Assembly: GCF_035594125.1 (NCBI RefSeq)
Contig: NC_087178.1
Location: 10,312,008 to 10,376,007 of the forward strand
From: Scylla paramamosain
Taxonomy: Eukaryota > Arthropoda > Malacostraca > Decapoda > Portunidae
DNA: 64,000 bases
Direction: 5' to 3'
This document shows, one piece after another, positions 27,506 through 41,436 of the stretch (position 1 is its first letter; every line of letters starts with the position of its first letter). Under the pieces are notes generated by a model. The model did no database searches. It saw only the letters and a list, made by a program, of their open reading frames with translations, and had not been told where the DNA came from. Position numbers and translations under genes: made by a program.

Positions 27506-29073
27506 TGCAAACACCCTGTTAGGTACCAAAGCACCAAAAAGACCCTATATGAGGAAATGAAAGGACATAACAAAAAACGTGTATTATGAATTTATTTTTT
27601 TTCTAGCTTCTTAGGTACCAAAACACTAAAATAAATGAGTAGCACACTGTATGGAGAAAGAGAAACAAATTACCAAAATCGTGTAATTTGAATGTTTTTC
27701 ACATTGTCAGGTAGCAAAATACCATAATGCTTGCTCGCTATACGAGAAAATTTTACAATAATGTAAGAAATGTGTTTTTATGTATTTTTCACATAAATGC
27801 TAAATAGCATACAAAGCACCTTATATAGAAATGCAAAATAATAAGCATGTCTTTTAAGTGTTTTAAACTTTTTACGTACCAAAACGCTAAAACACGTGCA
27901 ACAAACACGAATAACCTTACCAAATAGAAAAAACCTTATCAAAAATGTGTATTTTTAGTCTTTTTGAGACTGTTACGTACATCATATTAAAAATGCATGT
28001 AAAGCACCCTGTATGGGGAAACGATAGAACATTACGAGAAACGTGCATTGTCAGTGTTTTCAGTCTCTTAGGTACCAAACACTAAACCGCTTGAATGAAA
28101 ATTGAATATATCCTATATTTCTTAATAGAGAAACAGAACATCACCAAAAACGTGTTTTTATTTATTTATTTTTTTTTTTTACCTTGTTATGTACCAAAAC
28201 GTCAAAATACATACGAAGCATCCTATATGGGAAAATAGAAAGACATTAGGAGAAAAAAGTTTTATTAGTGTTTTTGAGCTTCCTAAGTACCAAAACGCTA
28301 AAACGCATGAATAGCACCCTATATAGAGAAAAAGAACAACATTACCTGAAACCTTTATTTTGAGCGTTTCTCATATTATGTAGCAAAACATCATAATGCA
28401 TGCAGATCTCTATATGAAGAAGCAAAACTATATTACAGGAAACTTGAGTGTTAGGAATCAAAATGCTAAAAAGCATTGAAAGCACCCTATTTGGCAATAT
28501 AAAATAACATTACCAAGAAAGTATCTTTAGAGTGCTTTTGACCTTCTTACGTGCGAAATCGCTGAAACGCATGCAAAACAACCTTTACGGAGAAACAGAA
28601 TAACATTACCAAAAACTTGTATTTTAATTGTTTTTGCGCTTCTTAAGTATAAAAATGCCAAATTACACGCAAAGCATCCTACATGGAGAAAAGAAAGGAC
28701 ATTACGAGAAAAGTGTATTATGAGAGATTTTGAGCTTTTTAGGTACCAAAACTCAAAAACACGTGGTTAGCACTTTATATGGAAAAACAACTCTACCGAA
28801 AACTTTTACTTAAACTTTTTTCATATTGTTAAGTACCAAAAGTCAAAATACATTGGAAGCCCCCTTTATCGGGAAACGAAACGACATTATCATCAACGTG
28901 TCTTTTCAGTGTTTTTGAACGTGTTCGACACCAAAACGCTAAAAAAAAAAAAGCATGGAAAGCGCTCTATAAAGGAATACAAAACAACATTACTAAAAAC
29001 GTGTTTTATAGGTTCTTATGTACAGAAACGCTAAAACCCAAGCAAAACACCCTTTATGGAGAAGCGAAATAAA

Positions 29074-30740
29074 TATTTCGTTGATAAATTACATTCAGGA
29101 CAGTTAGGGAACATCACCTAGAGAAGAATAAGATCACAGAAAAATGGTCCTAAATGGATGACTGAGGTTAAAACACTACATAGGGCGAAAGAGAAGTATA
29201 TATGAGATTAAAGACAGGGAAAGTGGTTTTAAGGCCATAATATAATGAATTAGAAAAGTCAGGAGTTTAACAAGGAAAGCTAAAAATAGTTATGAATTAA
29301 AGGTAGCCAGCCAAGCGAAGATGGACCCCAAGGGATTTTATCAGGCATATAAGACGAAGAATAGAGAAACAATAGTTCCTTAAAGACAACAGAATGGGAC
29401 CTGCTTAATTGTTGAGAGGAGATTAGTAAAATTGTGAACAAGTATTTTTTAACTGTCTTTGCCCAGGAAAACATGCAGAATTTGCCGAATAGTGAGAAGA
29501 TATTTAGAATAGAAGAGAATGAGAAGCTGACAGATATTACCATAACTAAAGAGATAGTGAAACAGGAGTAGATAAGCTGAAAAGTTCAAGTCACCAGGAC
29601 CAGATGAAATATATTCCAGAGTATTTAAGAGTTGGAAAAAGGTTATAAGTAATCTGGATAAGGTCATGGCCAAGCGGCAGGCGACAGAGTGTTGTAATAA
29701 ACGGCTCTAAATCCGAGTGGGGTAAAGTAATTAGTGGGGTGATAAAGGGATTATTAGTATTAGGGCCGATGTTCCTTGTAATATATGTCAGTGACTTGGA
29801 TAGTGGAATTAGTAGTGCTGTTAATAAATTTGCGGATGACACGAGAGTATGTAGATTAATTAGGTCAGAATCGCATACCATCGCCTTGCAGGCAAATTTG
29901 GATAGGATGAACGAATGGACAGACAGATGGCAAATGCAGTTTAATATCAAGAAATGCAAAGCACTTAGCGTAAGTAGAAGAAACCCACACAGTAGTTACA
30001 CAATGAACAACCAAGTTCTGGTAGGTTCAGGGTAAGAAAAAGATTTGAGATTTAAAGTTAGCTCTGAACTCCGTCTAAGAAAGCAATGCAAAGAGGCCAG
30101 AAACAAAGCAAATAGTGTATTATGATTAATTTTTAGGAGTGCTAAAAGTAAAACTCCCGAAGTAATATTAAAGTTACATTTAGCGCTGGTCAGACTTCAT
30201 CTAGACTACGCTGTCCTATTCTGGTCACCACATCACAGGAAGGATAAAGGTCTATTAGAATCACTTCAAAGGAGAATGACTAAAAGGATACAGGGGATGA
30301 GGAGTATTCCTTACGAAGCGAGATTCAAGCTGTTAAATTTACATTCTTTAGAGAGACGTAGGTTAAGAGTGGACCTGATAGAAGTCTTTAAGAGGTATAT
30401 GGGTTATAACAAGGGGAACATAAGGAAAATTCTTAGAATCTGTAACCATGATAGAACAATAAAAATAGAACATTAAGTTTTTAGGCTTGAGCCTGAAAAC
30501 TTGATGTTCAAAAAGGAAACAGGAAGGAATTGGTTTTCAAATACAGTAGTAGATGATTGGAACGGACTTAGTAATCAAGCTGTTAGTGCTGAGGCATTTG
30601 GCACTGTAAGAGAAAATTACACATTTATAGATGGGGATGATAGGTGGAAATACGTAGGCATATTTCATACAAGTACTGCCACGTGTAGGCCTGATGCCTT
30701 CTTGCAGATTTACTTATTTCTTATGTTCTTATGTTCTTAT
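29074..30740 (+). mobile_element. CR1/jockey-like non-LTR retrotransposon, dead copy 1
   Basis: A 5'-truncated LINE inserted in a satellite monomer between GAAATAA and TACCAAAAGCG. It holds the stretch between endonuclease and reverse transcriptase (reading like KWMT..VKTLHRAKEK and YELKVASQAKMDPKGFYQ), reverse-transcriptase core and thumb, and a C-terminal tail. It ends in TTATGTTCTTATGTTCTTAT, a short-repeat 3' end of the type seen in CR1-like elements. No clear target-site duplication is visible. Many stops and frameshifts make it a fossil. The family-level call rests on motif order and remembered similarity; the exact clade is unproven. Confidence 0.85.
29739..30665 (+). pseudogene. Reverse-transcriptase remnant (CR1-like ORF2), copy 1
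   Basis: Best-preserved coding part. The frame at 29,739-30,035 includes VLGPMFLVIYVSDLDSGIS and the FADD active-site motif (KFADDTRV, near 29,827). A second frame at 30,276-30,476 gives the conserved RRxTKRIQGMRSIPYEARF-type thumb segment. A third, near 30,501-30,665, ends in DGDDRWKYVG. Relative to copy 2 it has a 179-bp deletion just upstream that removes the DFSKAF motif and so the first catalytic Asp. It cannot make an active enzyme. Confidence 0.85.
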
Positions 30741-32516
30741 TACCAAAAGCGTGTATTGTCAGTGTTTTTCAGCTCTTCCGTGAAAAATAAAATGCCAAAA
30801 TGCATGCAAAGCACCCTAAATGAAGAAAAAAAGCGACATTACGAGAAACGTGCATTATAAGTGTTTTTGAGATTCTTAGATACCAAAACGCTGAAACTCA
30901 TGAATAACACTCTTAATTGAGAAACAGAACAACCTTACCAAATGCGTGTATTTTTAGTGTTTTTCACAGTTTTGGTTACCAAAAGCCCAAATTGCATACG
31001 AAACTAGCTTTATGTGGAAAAAAAAAAAAGACATTTCCAGAAAAGTGTCTTTTGAATGTTTTTGAGCGTGTTAGGCAATAAAGCACTAAAAAGCAGGGGA
31101 ATCACATTACATGGGAATAAAACCAACTTTTACCAAGAACTTGCCTTTAAGTGTTTTTCAGCTCCTAACATACCAAAACGCTAAAACGCATGCAAAACAC
31201 CCTTTATGAAGAAACAGAATAACATTACCAAAAACATGTATTTTGAGTGTTTTTGATCATGTTACCTATAAAAACGCTTAAATACATGCAAAGAATCTTA
31301 TGTTTGGGAAACGAAAGAACATTTCGAGAAACGTGTATTATGAGTGTTTTTAAGTTCTTTAAGTACCAAAAGGCTAAAACCCACAAATAACACTCTTTAT
31401 AGAGAAAAAAAAAATCAATAAATAAATAAAAAAATAGAATTTTTTTTTATTCATCTTCATAGGTATCGAGATGCCAAAATTCTGCCAAAATTCAGGGAAA
31501 TTATGTGAAAAAAGAACATTATGAAAAAAGTTAATTTTAGCTTTTTTTCGGACTATTATGTACCAAACCCTAAAGTGCATGCAAAGCCACCTATATGGGG
31601 AAATTAAACGACTTTACCAGAAACCTGTCTTTTGTGTTTTTTTTTCAGCATGTTAGGCACCAAAACGATAAATAATATGGAAGTCACTCAATGTAGGAAT
31701 CCATCACAAAATTACTGAAAAGGTGTCTTTTCAGTGTTTTCCGTAGAAACACGCTAAAACGGATGCAAACCAACGAATATGGAGAAATAGAATAACATTA
31801 CCAAAAAGGTATATTTTGAGTGTTTTTGAGCTTCTTACCTTCAAAAAACGCGAAAATGGATGGAAAGCACTCTATGTTGGGATACAAAAGGACATTACAA
31901 GAAACGTGTATAATGAGTGTTTTATAGTTTCACATCAGCCACAAGGCAAAAATCGCAGAAACTCGGTGTATATGGAGAAGTTTCTTAGATACCAAAATGC
32001 TGAAACTCCGAAATATCACTCTTAATTGAGAATACAGAACAACCTTACCAAATGCATGTATTTTGAGTGCTTTTCACATTCTTAGTTACCAAAACCAAAA
32101 ATTGCATGCGAAACTAGCTTTATGTGGGAAAAAAATGACATTACCAAAAAAGTGTCTTTTAAGTGTTTTTGAGCGTGATAGGCAATAAAGCACTAAAAAG
32201 GAGGGCAATCACATTATTTGGGAATAAAACCAACTTTTACCAAGAACCTGCCTTTACATGTTTTTGAGCTTCATACATACCAAAACGCTAAAACGCATGC
32301 AAAACACCCTTTATGGAGAAACAGAATAACATTACCAGAAACATGTATTTTGAGTGTTTTTGATCATGTTACCTATACAAACTTCTAAATACATGCAAAA
32401 AACCCTATGTTTGGAAAATGAAAGGATATCACGAGAAACGTGTATTATGAGTGTTTTTTAAGTTCGTTATGTATGAAAAAGCTAAAACCCACAAATAACA
32501 CTCTTTATAGAGTGTT
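30741..32516 (+). repeat. 1.1-kb satellite, forward orientation
   Basis: Begins with one diverged monomer pair shared with 50,431 onward, then runs through one landmark (31,461). It ends at ACTCTTTATAGAG, where the sequence flips to reverse-reading monomers. No gene seen. Confidence 0.87.
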
Positions 32517-32725
32517 TTCTTACCTAACAATGTGAAAAACACTCAAAAAGCACATTTTTGTAATCTTGTTCTTTTCTCCATATAGAGTGGTCTTCAATGT
32601 GTCAAATAGGTCTTGGTACCTTAGAAATAATAAAAAAAAGCACTCATAATAAAAGTTTCTTCTAATGTCTTTTCGTTTCCCCTTGCAAAGTGTTTTGCAT
32701 GCAGTTATGTTTCTTTTTATTTTTT
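32517..32725 (-). repeat. Reverse satellite monomers flanking a LINE
   Basis: About two reverse-reading monomers between the orientation switch at 32,516 and the LINE fragment. The same reverse satellite resumes at about 33,446 beyond the LINE, so the LINE was inserted into this block. Confidence 0.8.
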
Positions 32726-33445
32726 ATGTAGGAAGGATACTGGCCAAGGGCAACAAAAATCTAATAAGAAAAATGCCCACTGAAATGCCAGTCCCATAAA
32801 AGGGTCAAAGCAGTGGTCAAAAATTGGTGGATAAGTGTCTTGAAACCTCCCTCTTGAAGGAATTCAAGTCATAGGAAGGTGGAAATACAGAAGCAGGCAG
32901 GGAGTTCCAGAGTTTACCAGAGAAAGGGATGAATGATTGAGAATACTGGTTAACTCTTGCGTTAGAGAGGTGGACAGAATAGGGGTGAGAGAAAGAAGAA
33001 AGTATTGTGCAGCGAGGTCGCGGAAGGAGGGGAGGCATGCAGTTAGCAAGATCAGAAGAGCAGTTGGCATGAAAATAGCTGTAGAAGACAGCTAGATATG
33101 CAACATTGCGGCGGTGAGAGAGGGGCTGAAGACAGTCAGTTAGAGGAGAGGAGTTGATGAGACGAAAACCTTTTGATTCCACCCTGTCTAGAAGAGCAGT
33201 ATGAGTGGAACCCCCCCAGACATGTGAAGCATACTCCATACATGGACGGATAAGACCCTTGTACAGAGTTAGCAGCTGGGGGGGTGAGAAAAACTGGCGG
33301 AGAGGTCTCAGAACACCTAACTTCATAAAAGCTGTTTTAGCTAGAGATGAGATGTGAAGTTTCCAGTTTAGATTATAAGTAAAGGACAGACCGAGGATGT
33401 TCAGTGTAGAAGAGGGAAGCAGTTGAGTGTCATTGAAGAAAAGGG
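32726..33445 (-). mobile_element. Non-LTR retrotransposon 3' fragment (second LINE family)
   Basis: Minus-strand, 5'-truncated LINE. Its 3' end at 32,726 is followed by an A-rich run, and the untranslated tail includes GCCCTTGGCCAGTATCC, which I recall as common in decapod LINE tails. The coding part is described in the next entry. The family differs from the CR1-like copies at 29 and 48.6 kb and from the YADD elements beyond 59 kb. Confidence 0.85.
32817..33441 (-). pseudogene. C-terminal reverse-transcriptase fragment
   Basis: An open minus-strand frame of about 208 codons ends with TGA at 32,817-32,819. It continues upstream of the first ATG (33,324-33,326) in the same frame to about 33,441, so the ATG is not a true start. 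Residues such as LTLYKGLIRPCMEYASHVWG and FIPFSGKLWNSLPASVFP are typical of the C-terminal thumb and tail of jockey-like reverse transcriptases. The catalytic core is missing because of 5' truncation. The long unbroken frame suggests a fairly recent insertion compared with the satellite around it. Confidence 0.87.
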
Positions 33446-36400
33446 AATTTTATATGTAAAAAGAAAAAAAATTGTTTATGGTAATAAAGGGTGTTTTGCA
33501 TACATCTCAGCGTTATGGTACGTAAGCAGCTGAAAATACCCAAAAGATAAATTTTTGGTTGTCTTCTTCTCTCATATAGGTAGCTTTCCATGCTTTTTAT
33601 AACTTTCGTACCTACCACGTTCATCAACACTCAAAAGACATGTTTCTGGAAATGTCGTTTCATTTTTCCATAGATGGTGCTCTGGAGGCATTTTGACGTT
33701 TTGGTACATATAATTGTGAAAAACACTCAAAATAAACGTTTTTGGTAATGTTCTGTTTCTCCATATACAGTGGTACTAAATAGTTTTCGCGTTTGGTACC
33801 TAAGATGCTCAAATACACTAATAATACATCTTTCTCGTAATGTCCTTTATTTTATCCATATTGGGTGATTTCCATGCATTTTGGCGTTTTGTTACGTAAC
33901 AATGTGAAAAAAAACACTCAAAATATACGTTTTCGGTAATGTTCTTTTGTTTCTTCATATATAATGTTATACATGGGTTTATGCATTTTGCTACCTAAGA
34001 ATCTCAAAACACTGATAAATGAAGTGTCTTTATTTCTTTTCGTATCGCCATTTAGGATACTTTGCATGCATTTTTGCTTTTTTTTTTATACGTAAGAAGC
34101 TAAAAAAAAAAATCAAAATACACGTTTCTGGTAATGTTATTCTGTTTCTCCATAAAATGTGCTTTGCATGCATTTTAGCGCTTTGGTACGTAAGTAGCTG
34201 TAAAAACTCTCAAAAGACACGCTTTTGGTAATGTTTTGCTTTTCCAAATAGGGAGCTTTTGTTGCTTTTTAGCGTTTTGGTATCTAATATGTTGTGTTTC
34301 TCCAAAGAGAGTATTATTCATGCATTTTCGCGTTTTGGTACGTGAGAAGCTCAAAAACGCTCTTAATATAAGTTTCTCATAATGTCTTTGGTTACTTTGG
34401 TTACGTAACAAGCTCAAAACATCGAAAATACACGCTTTTTTGGTAATGTTATTCAGTGTTTCCAAAAAAAAGGCGTTTTGGATGCGTTTAAGTGTTTTTG
34501 TATATACGTAGCTTATAAGCACTGAAAAGAAAAGTTTTTGTCTTTTGTTTTCTCCTATAGGGTGCTTTCCTTGGTTTTTAGCTACTTGGTACCTAACTCT
34601 CTCATAAACACTGAAAGGACATGTTTCTGGAAATGTTTCCTCTCCCCATATAGTATGCTTTGCATGCATTTTCGCGTTGCGGTACCTAATAACGTCAAAA
34701 AGGCCTTATAACACAAATTTTGGTTAATCTTGTTCTGTTTCTCCATATACAGTATTGTTAATACGTTTTAGTGTTCTGGTACCTATGAAGCTCAATAGCA
34801 CTCAAAATATACGTTTCTTTTAATGTTTTATTTTCCCCTTTTAGGGTTATATCCACGAATTTTATCGTTTTTGTATGTAACAGGCTCAAAATCTCTCAAA
34901 ATGCATGTTTTTGGTTAAGGTGTTGAATTTCTCCATAAATTGTGTTTTGCAACCGTTGTAGCGGTTTGGTACGTAAGTAGCTTAAAACACTTAATGTTTT
35001 CCCATTTACGGTACTTTCCATGCTTCTTAAGAGCTTTTTGTGCCTAACAAAATCATAAATTCTTAAAAGACATGTTTCTGGAAATGTCGTTTTTTTTCCC
35101 CATATCGGGTGCTTTGCATGCATTTTGGCGTTTTGATACCTAACAAAGCTAAATACACTTAAAATACGCGTTTTCTTCATAGAGAATGCAAATCATACGT
35201 TTTATCGTTTTGGTACCTAATAAGCTAAAAAAAAAAAAAAATCATAATACTAGTTTCTCTTAAAGTCTTTTCGTTTTCTTATATAGGGTACTTTATATGC
35301 ATTTTGACGCTTTTGTACATACCAACCTGAAAAATCGCTAAAAATGCTCGTTTTTGGTAATGTTTTTGTTTCTGCATGAAGGGTGTTTTGCATGTTTTAT
35401 CGTTTTGGTACATTATGAATTTAAACACTTCCAAACACGTGAAAAGTCACGTTATTTCTTTTTCCCTTCCAACATAGTGCTCTTTTCATACTTCTTAGTG
35501 TTTTGGTGCCTAACACGTACAAACACTCTCTAAAGATAGGTTTCTTTTAATGTCGTTTTGTGTCGTCTTTTAGAAGTCTTTGCATGTATTTTTGCGTTTT
35601 GGTACCTAATAATATGAAAACCACTCAAAATATATATTTTCATTCGTGTTGTTTTGTTTCTCCATATAGAATACTATTAAGGTGCCTTTGTGTTTCGTAC
35701 CTAAAAAGCTCAAAAGCTCTCATAATACACGTTTCTCGAAATGTCTTCGTTTCCCGGCATAGGGAACTTTGCATACATTTCGGCGTTTTTCTACTTACAT
35801 ACCTCAAAAACACTGAAAATATAGTTTTTTTTTTTGTATTGTTATTTTGTTTCTCCATAAAGCATGTTTTGCGTCTGTTCAAGCATTTTGATATAAAAAT
35901 AGCTCAAAAACACTAAAAAAATACTATTTTTTGGGTAATTTTGTTTTGTATTCCCATATAGGATGCTTTCCATTTTTATTTTTTTAGAGTTTGGTGCTTA
36001 ATACGCTCATAAACACTCAAAATTCACGTTTCTGAAAATTTCGTTTCGTTTCTCCCATAGTTTGCACTTTGCATGAATTTCGACGTTTTGGTACATAACA
36101 TTGTGAAAACAAAAAAAATACACGTTTTTATTAATGTTGCTCTGTTACTCCATATAGAGTGGTATTCATGCATTTTCGTATTTTTCAACCTAATAAGGTC
36201 TAAAACACTTACAATATACGTTTCTCGTAATGTCTTTTCGTTTCCCCATATCGGGAACTTTACATGAATTTTGATCATTTTTTACGCTTAAAACATTAAA
36301 AATACACGTTTTCCCGTTTCTCCATAAAAGGTGTTTTGCATGCGCCTTTGCGTTTTAGTATAAGTAGCTCAAAACAATGAAAAGACTTTTTTGTAATGTT

Positions 36401-36920
36401 TTGTTTTCCCATGTATAGCTCTTTCCTTGCTTTTTAGCGTTTTGGTACCTTATACGCTTACAAACACTGAAAAGACACGTTTCTAGAAGTGTCGTATTTT
36501 CCCTCATATATCATGGTTTTCATGCATTTTAGCGTTTTTGTTTCTGCATATAGAGTGCTATTCATTCGCTTTAGCGTTTTGGTACCTAATAATTTGAAAA
36601 CACTCAAATTGCACGTTTCTCGTAATGCACTTTCGTATCCATATATAGTGTACTTTGCATGCATTTTGGCGCTTTTGTACGTGACAAGCTTAAGAAATAA
36701 AATGAAATACTAGTTTCTGGTAAGGTTATTTGTTTTTTCCATGAAGGGATTTTTGCAAGCATTTTAGCGGTTTTGTACGTTAGTAGCTGAAAAATACCCC
36801 CAAAAATACGTTTTTTGGGGAATGTTGTTTTTGCTTTTCCAGTATAGGGAAGTTTTCATGCTTTTTACTGTTTTGTTGTTAACAAGTTCATATACACATA
36901 TACTTGGAAATTATATAAAA
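33446..36920 (-). repeat. Five-monomer-type satellite, reverse orientation
   Basis: Reverse-reading diverged monomers. From 34,385 on it is part of the left arm of inverted pair P3. It ends near 36,920 in a run of about 20 A, where orientation flips. No gene seen; the frame at 34,175-34,669 is satellite and is mirrored at 58,372-58,566. Confidence 0.86.
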
Positions 36921-39744
<2,824 letters not shown>

Positions 39745-41436
39745 CGAAAAACAAGTATTTTGAGTGTTTTTGAGCTTGTTACGTAAAGAAACGCCAAAAC
39801 ATATGCAAAATCCTCTATTTTGGGAAACGAAAGGACATTATGAGAGATCTATTATAATCGTTTTTTTTTTTTACCTTTTTAGGTACAAAGACGCTAAAAC
39901 GCATTGACAGCACTTAATATGAAAAAAAAAACATTACCTAAAACATATATTTTGAGTGTATTTAACAAAACGCCAAAATGCATGCAAAGCAACGTATATG
40001 GCAATATAAAACATCATTACAAAAAAACGTGTCTTTTTAATGTTATACACTTTATGGAGAAAAAGAATATTACAAAAAATAACTATTTCGAGTGTTTTTA
40101 GCGTGTTACGTACAAAAATGCAAAAATGCATGAAAATAACGTTATATGGGGAAACGAAAGGACATTACGAAGAAAATCTATTATAAGTGTTTTTGAACAT
40201 CTTAGGTAACAAAATGCTGAAACTCAAGAATAGTACTCGATATCGAGACCAAAAAAAACGTGTATTTTGAGTGTTTTCACATTAATAAATAGCAAATCAC
40301 CAAAATGCATTGAAAATCCTCTATATGGGTAAAAACGAGATTTCCAGAAACGTATCTTTTAAATGTTTTTGAGCGTGTTAAGCACCAATACGCTAAAAAG
40401 CATGGAAATCACCTTATTTGGGAATACAAAACGACTTAACGAAAAACATGACTTTTTGAGTGTTTTTGAACTTTTTATGTACCAAAAAGGTAAAATGCAT
40501 GCAAAACACCCTTTATGCAGAAACAAAATAACATTACCAAAAACAAGTATTTTGTGTGTTTTTGAGCTTGTTACATAGAATAACACTAAAATATATGAAA
40601 AGTTTACTATGTGGGGAAACAAAAAAGACATTAGAAGAAAAGTGTATTATAAGTGTTTTTGAGCTTCCCAGGTACCGAAATGCGAAAACGCATTAATACC
40701 ACCTTATACGACAAAACAGAACAACATTACCAAAAACCGCGTAATTTGTGTGTTTTTTTTTTCCACATTGATAAGTACCAATATATTCGGAAACTATAAA
40801 ATGTGTGTTTTTTTTTTAGTGTTTCTTTGTATGTTTGTCACCAAAACGCTAAAATGCAATGGTAAACACCATAAATGGGAATAGAAAACAACTTTATCAA
40901 AAAACGTGTCTTTTGAGTGTTTTTCAGCCTCTTACGTACCGAAACCCTAAAAAAGCATACAAAACACTTTTTATGTAGAAGAATATCATTACCAAAAACA
41001 AGTATTTTGAGAGTTTTTTGAGTTTCTTGGATACAAAAACATTAAAATGGATGAAAAATACTCTTAACAGGTAGACGTAATGACATTACGAAAAACATGT
41101 ATTATAATTTTTTTTTTTTTTACATTTTAGGTATTAAAACACTAAACCTATAAACATCACTCTATTATGAAACAGAACTACATTAACAAAAACGTGTGTT
41201 TTGAGCATATTTCACATTATTAGGTACCGAAACGCCAAAATGCATGGAAAGCCCTTGATATGGGGAAATGAAATTGTTACAAGAAAGCATCTTTCGAAAC
41301 GAAAAGACTTTACGAGAAACGTTTATTATGAATGTTTTTGGTTCTTAGGTACAAAAACGCTAAAACGCATGAATAGCACTTTATATGAAGACACATAACA
41401 TTATTAATAACATATATTTTGACTCTATTTCAAATT
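39745..41436 (+). repeat. Five-monomer-type satellite, forward orientation
   Basis: Forward-reading diverged monomers between the (TA)n tract and an orientation switch near 41,436. No gene seen. Confidence 0.84.

Larger units (their letters stand above)
23920..29073 (+). repeat. Five-monomer-type satellite, forward orientation
   Basis: Forward-reading, diverged monomers of about 95-100 bp in a repeating order of five types. The types differ just after the conserved box: CACATTGTTAGG, GAGCGTGTTAGGCACC, CAGCTTCTTACGTACC, GAGCTTGTTACGTAG and GAGCTTCTTAGGTACC. The block holds the right arm of P2 and the right copy of B. It is interrupted at 29,074 by a retrotransposon insertion. No gene seen. 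Confidence 0.87.
28973..32516. repeat. Direct segmental duplication D1, left copy
   Basis: Satellite, CR1-like insertion and following satellite are all repeated at 48,497-52,2xx in the same order and sense. The offset is about 19,523 before the insertion and about 19,690 after it. The change is explained mainly by a 179-bp deletion in this copy and small insertions near 30,460. The landmark at 31,461 pairs with 51,157. Confidence 0.87.

Noticed and set aside
34175..34669. 164-codon minus-strand frame as a candidate gene
   Set aside because: It spans several satellite monomers and has a mirrored partner at 58,372-58,566 through the inverted duplication. No domain is recognisable.
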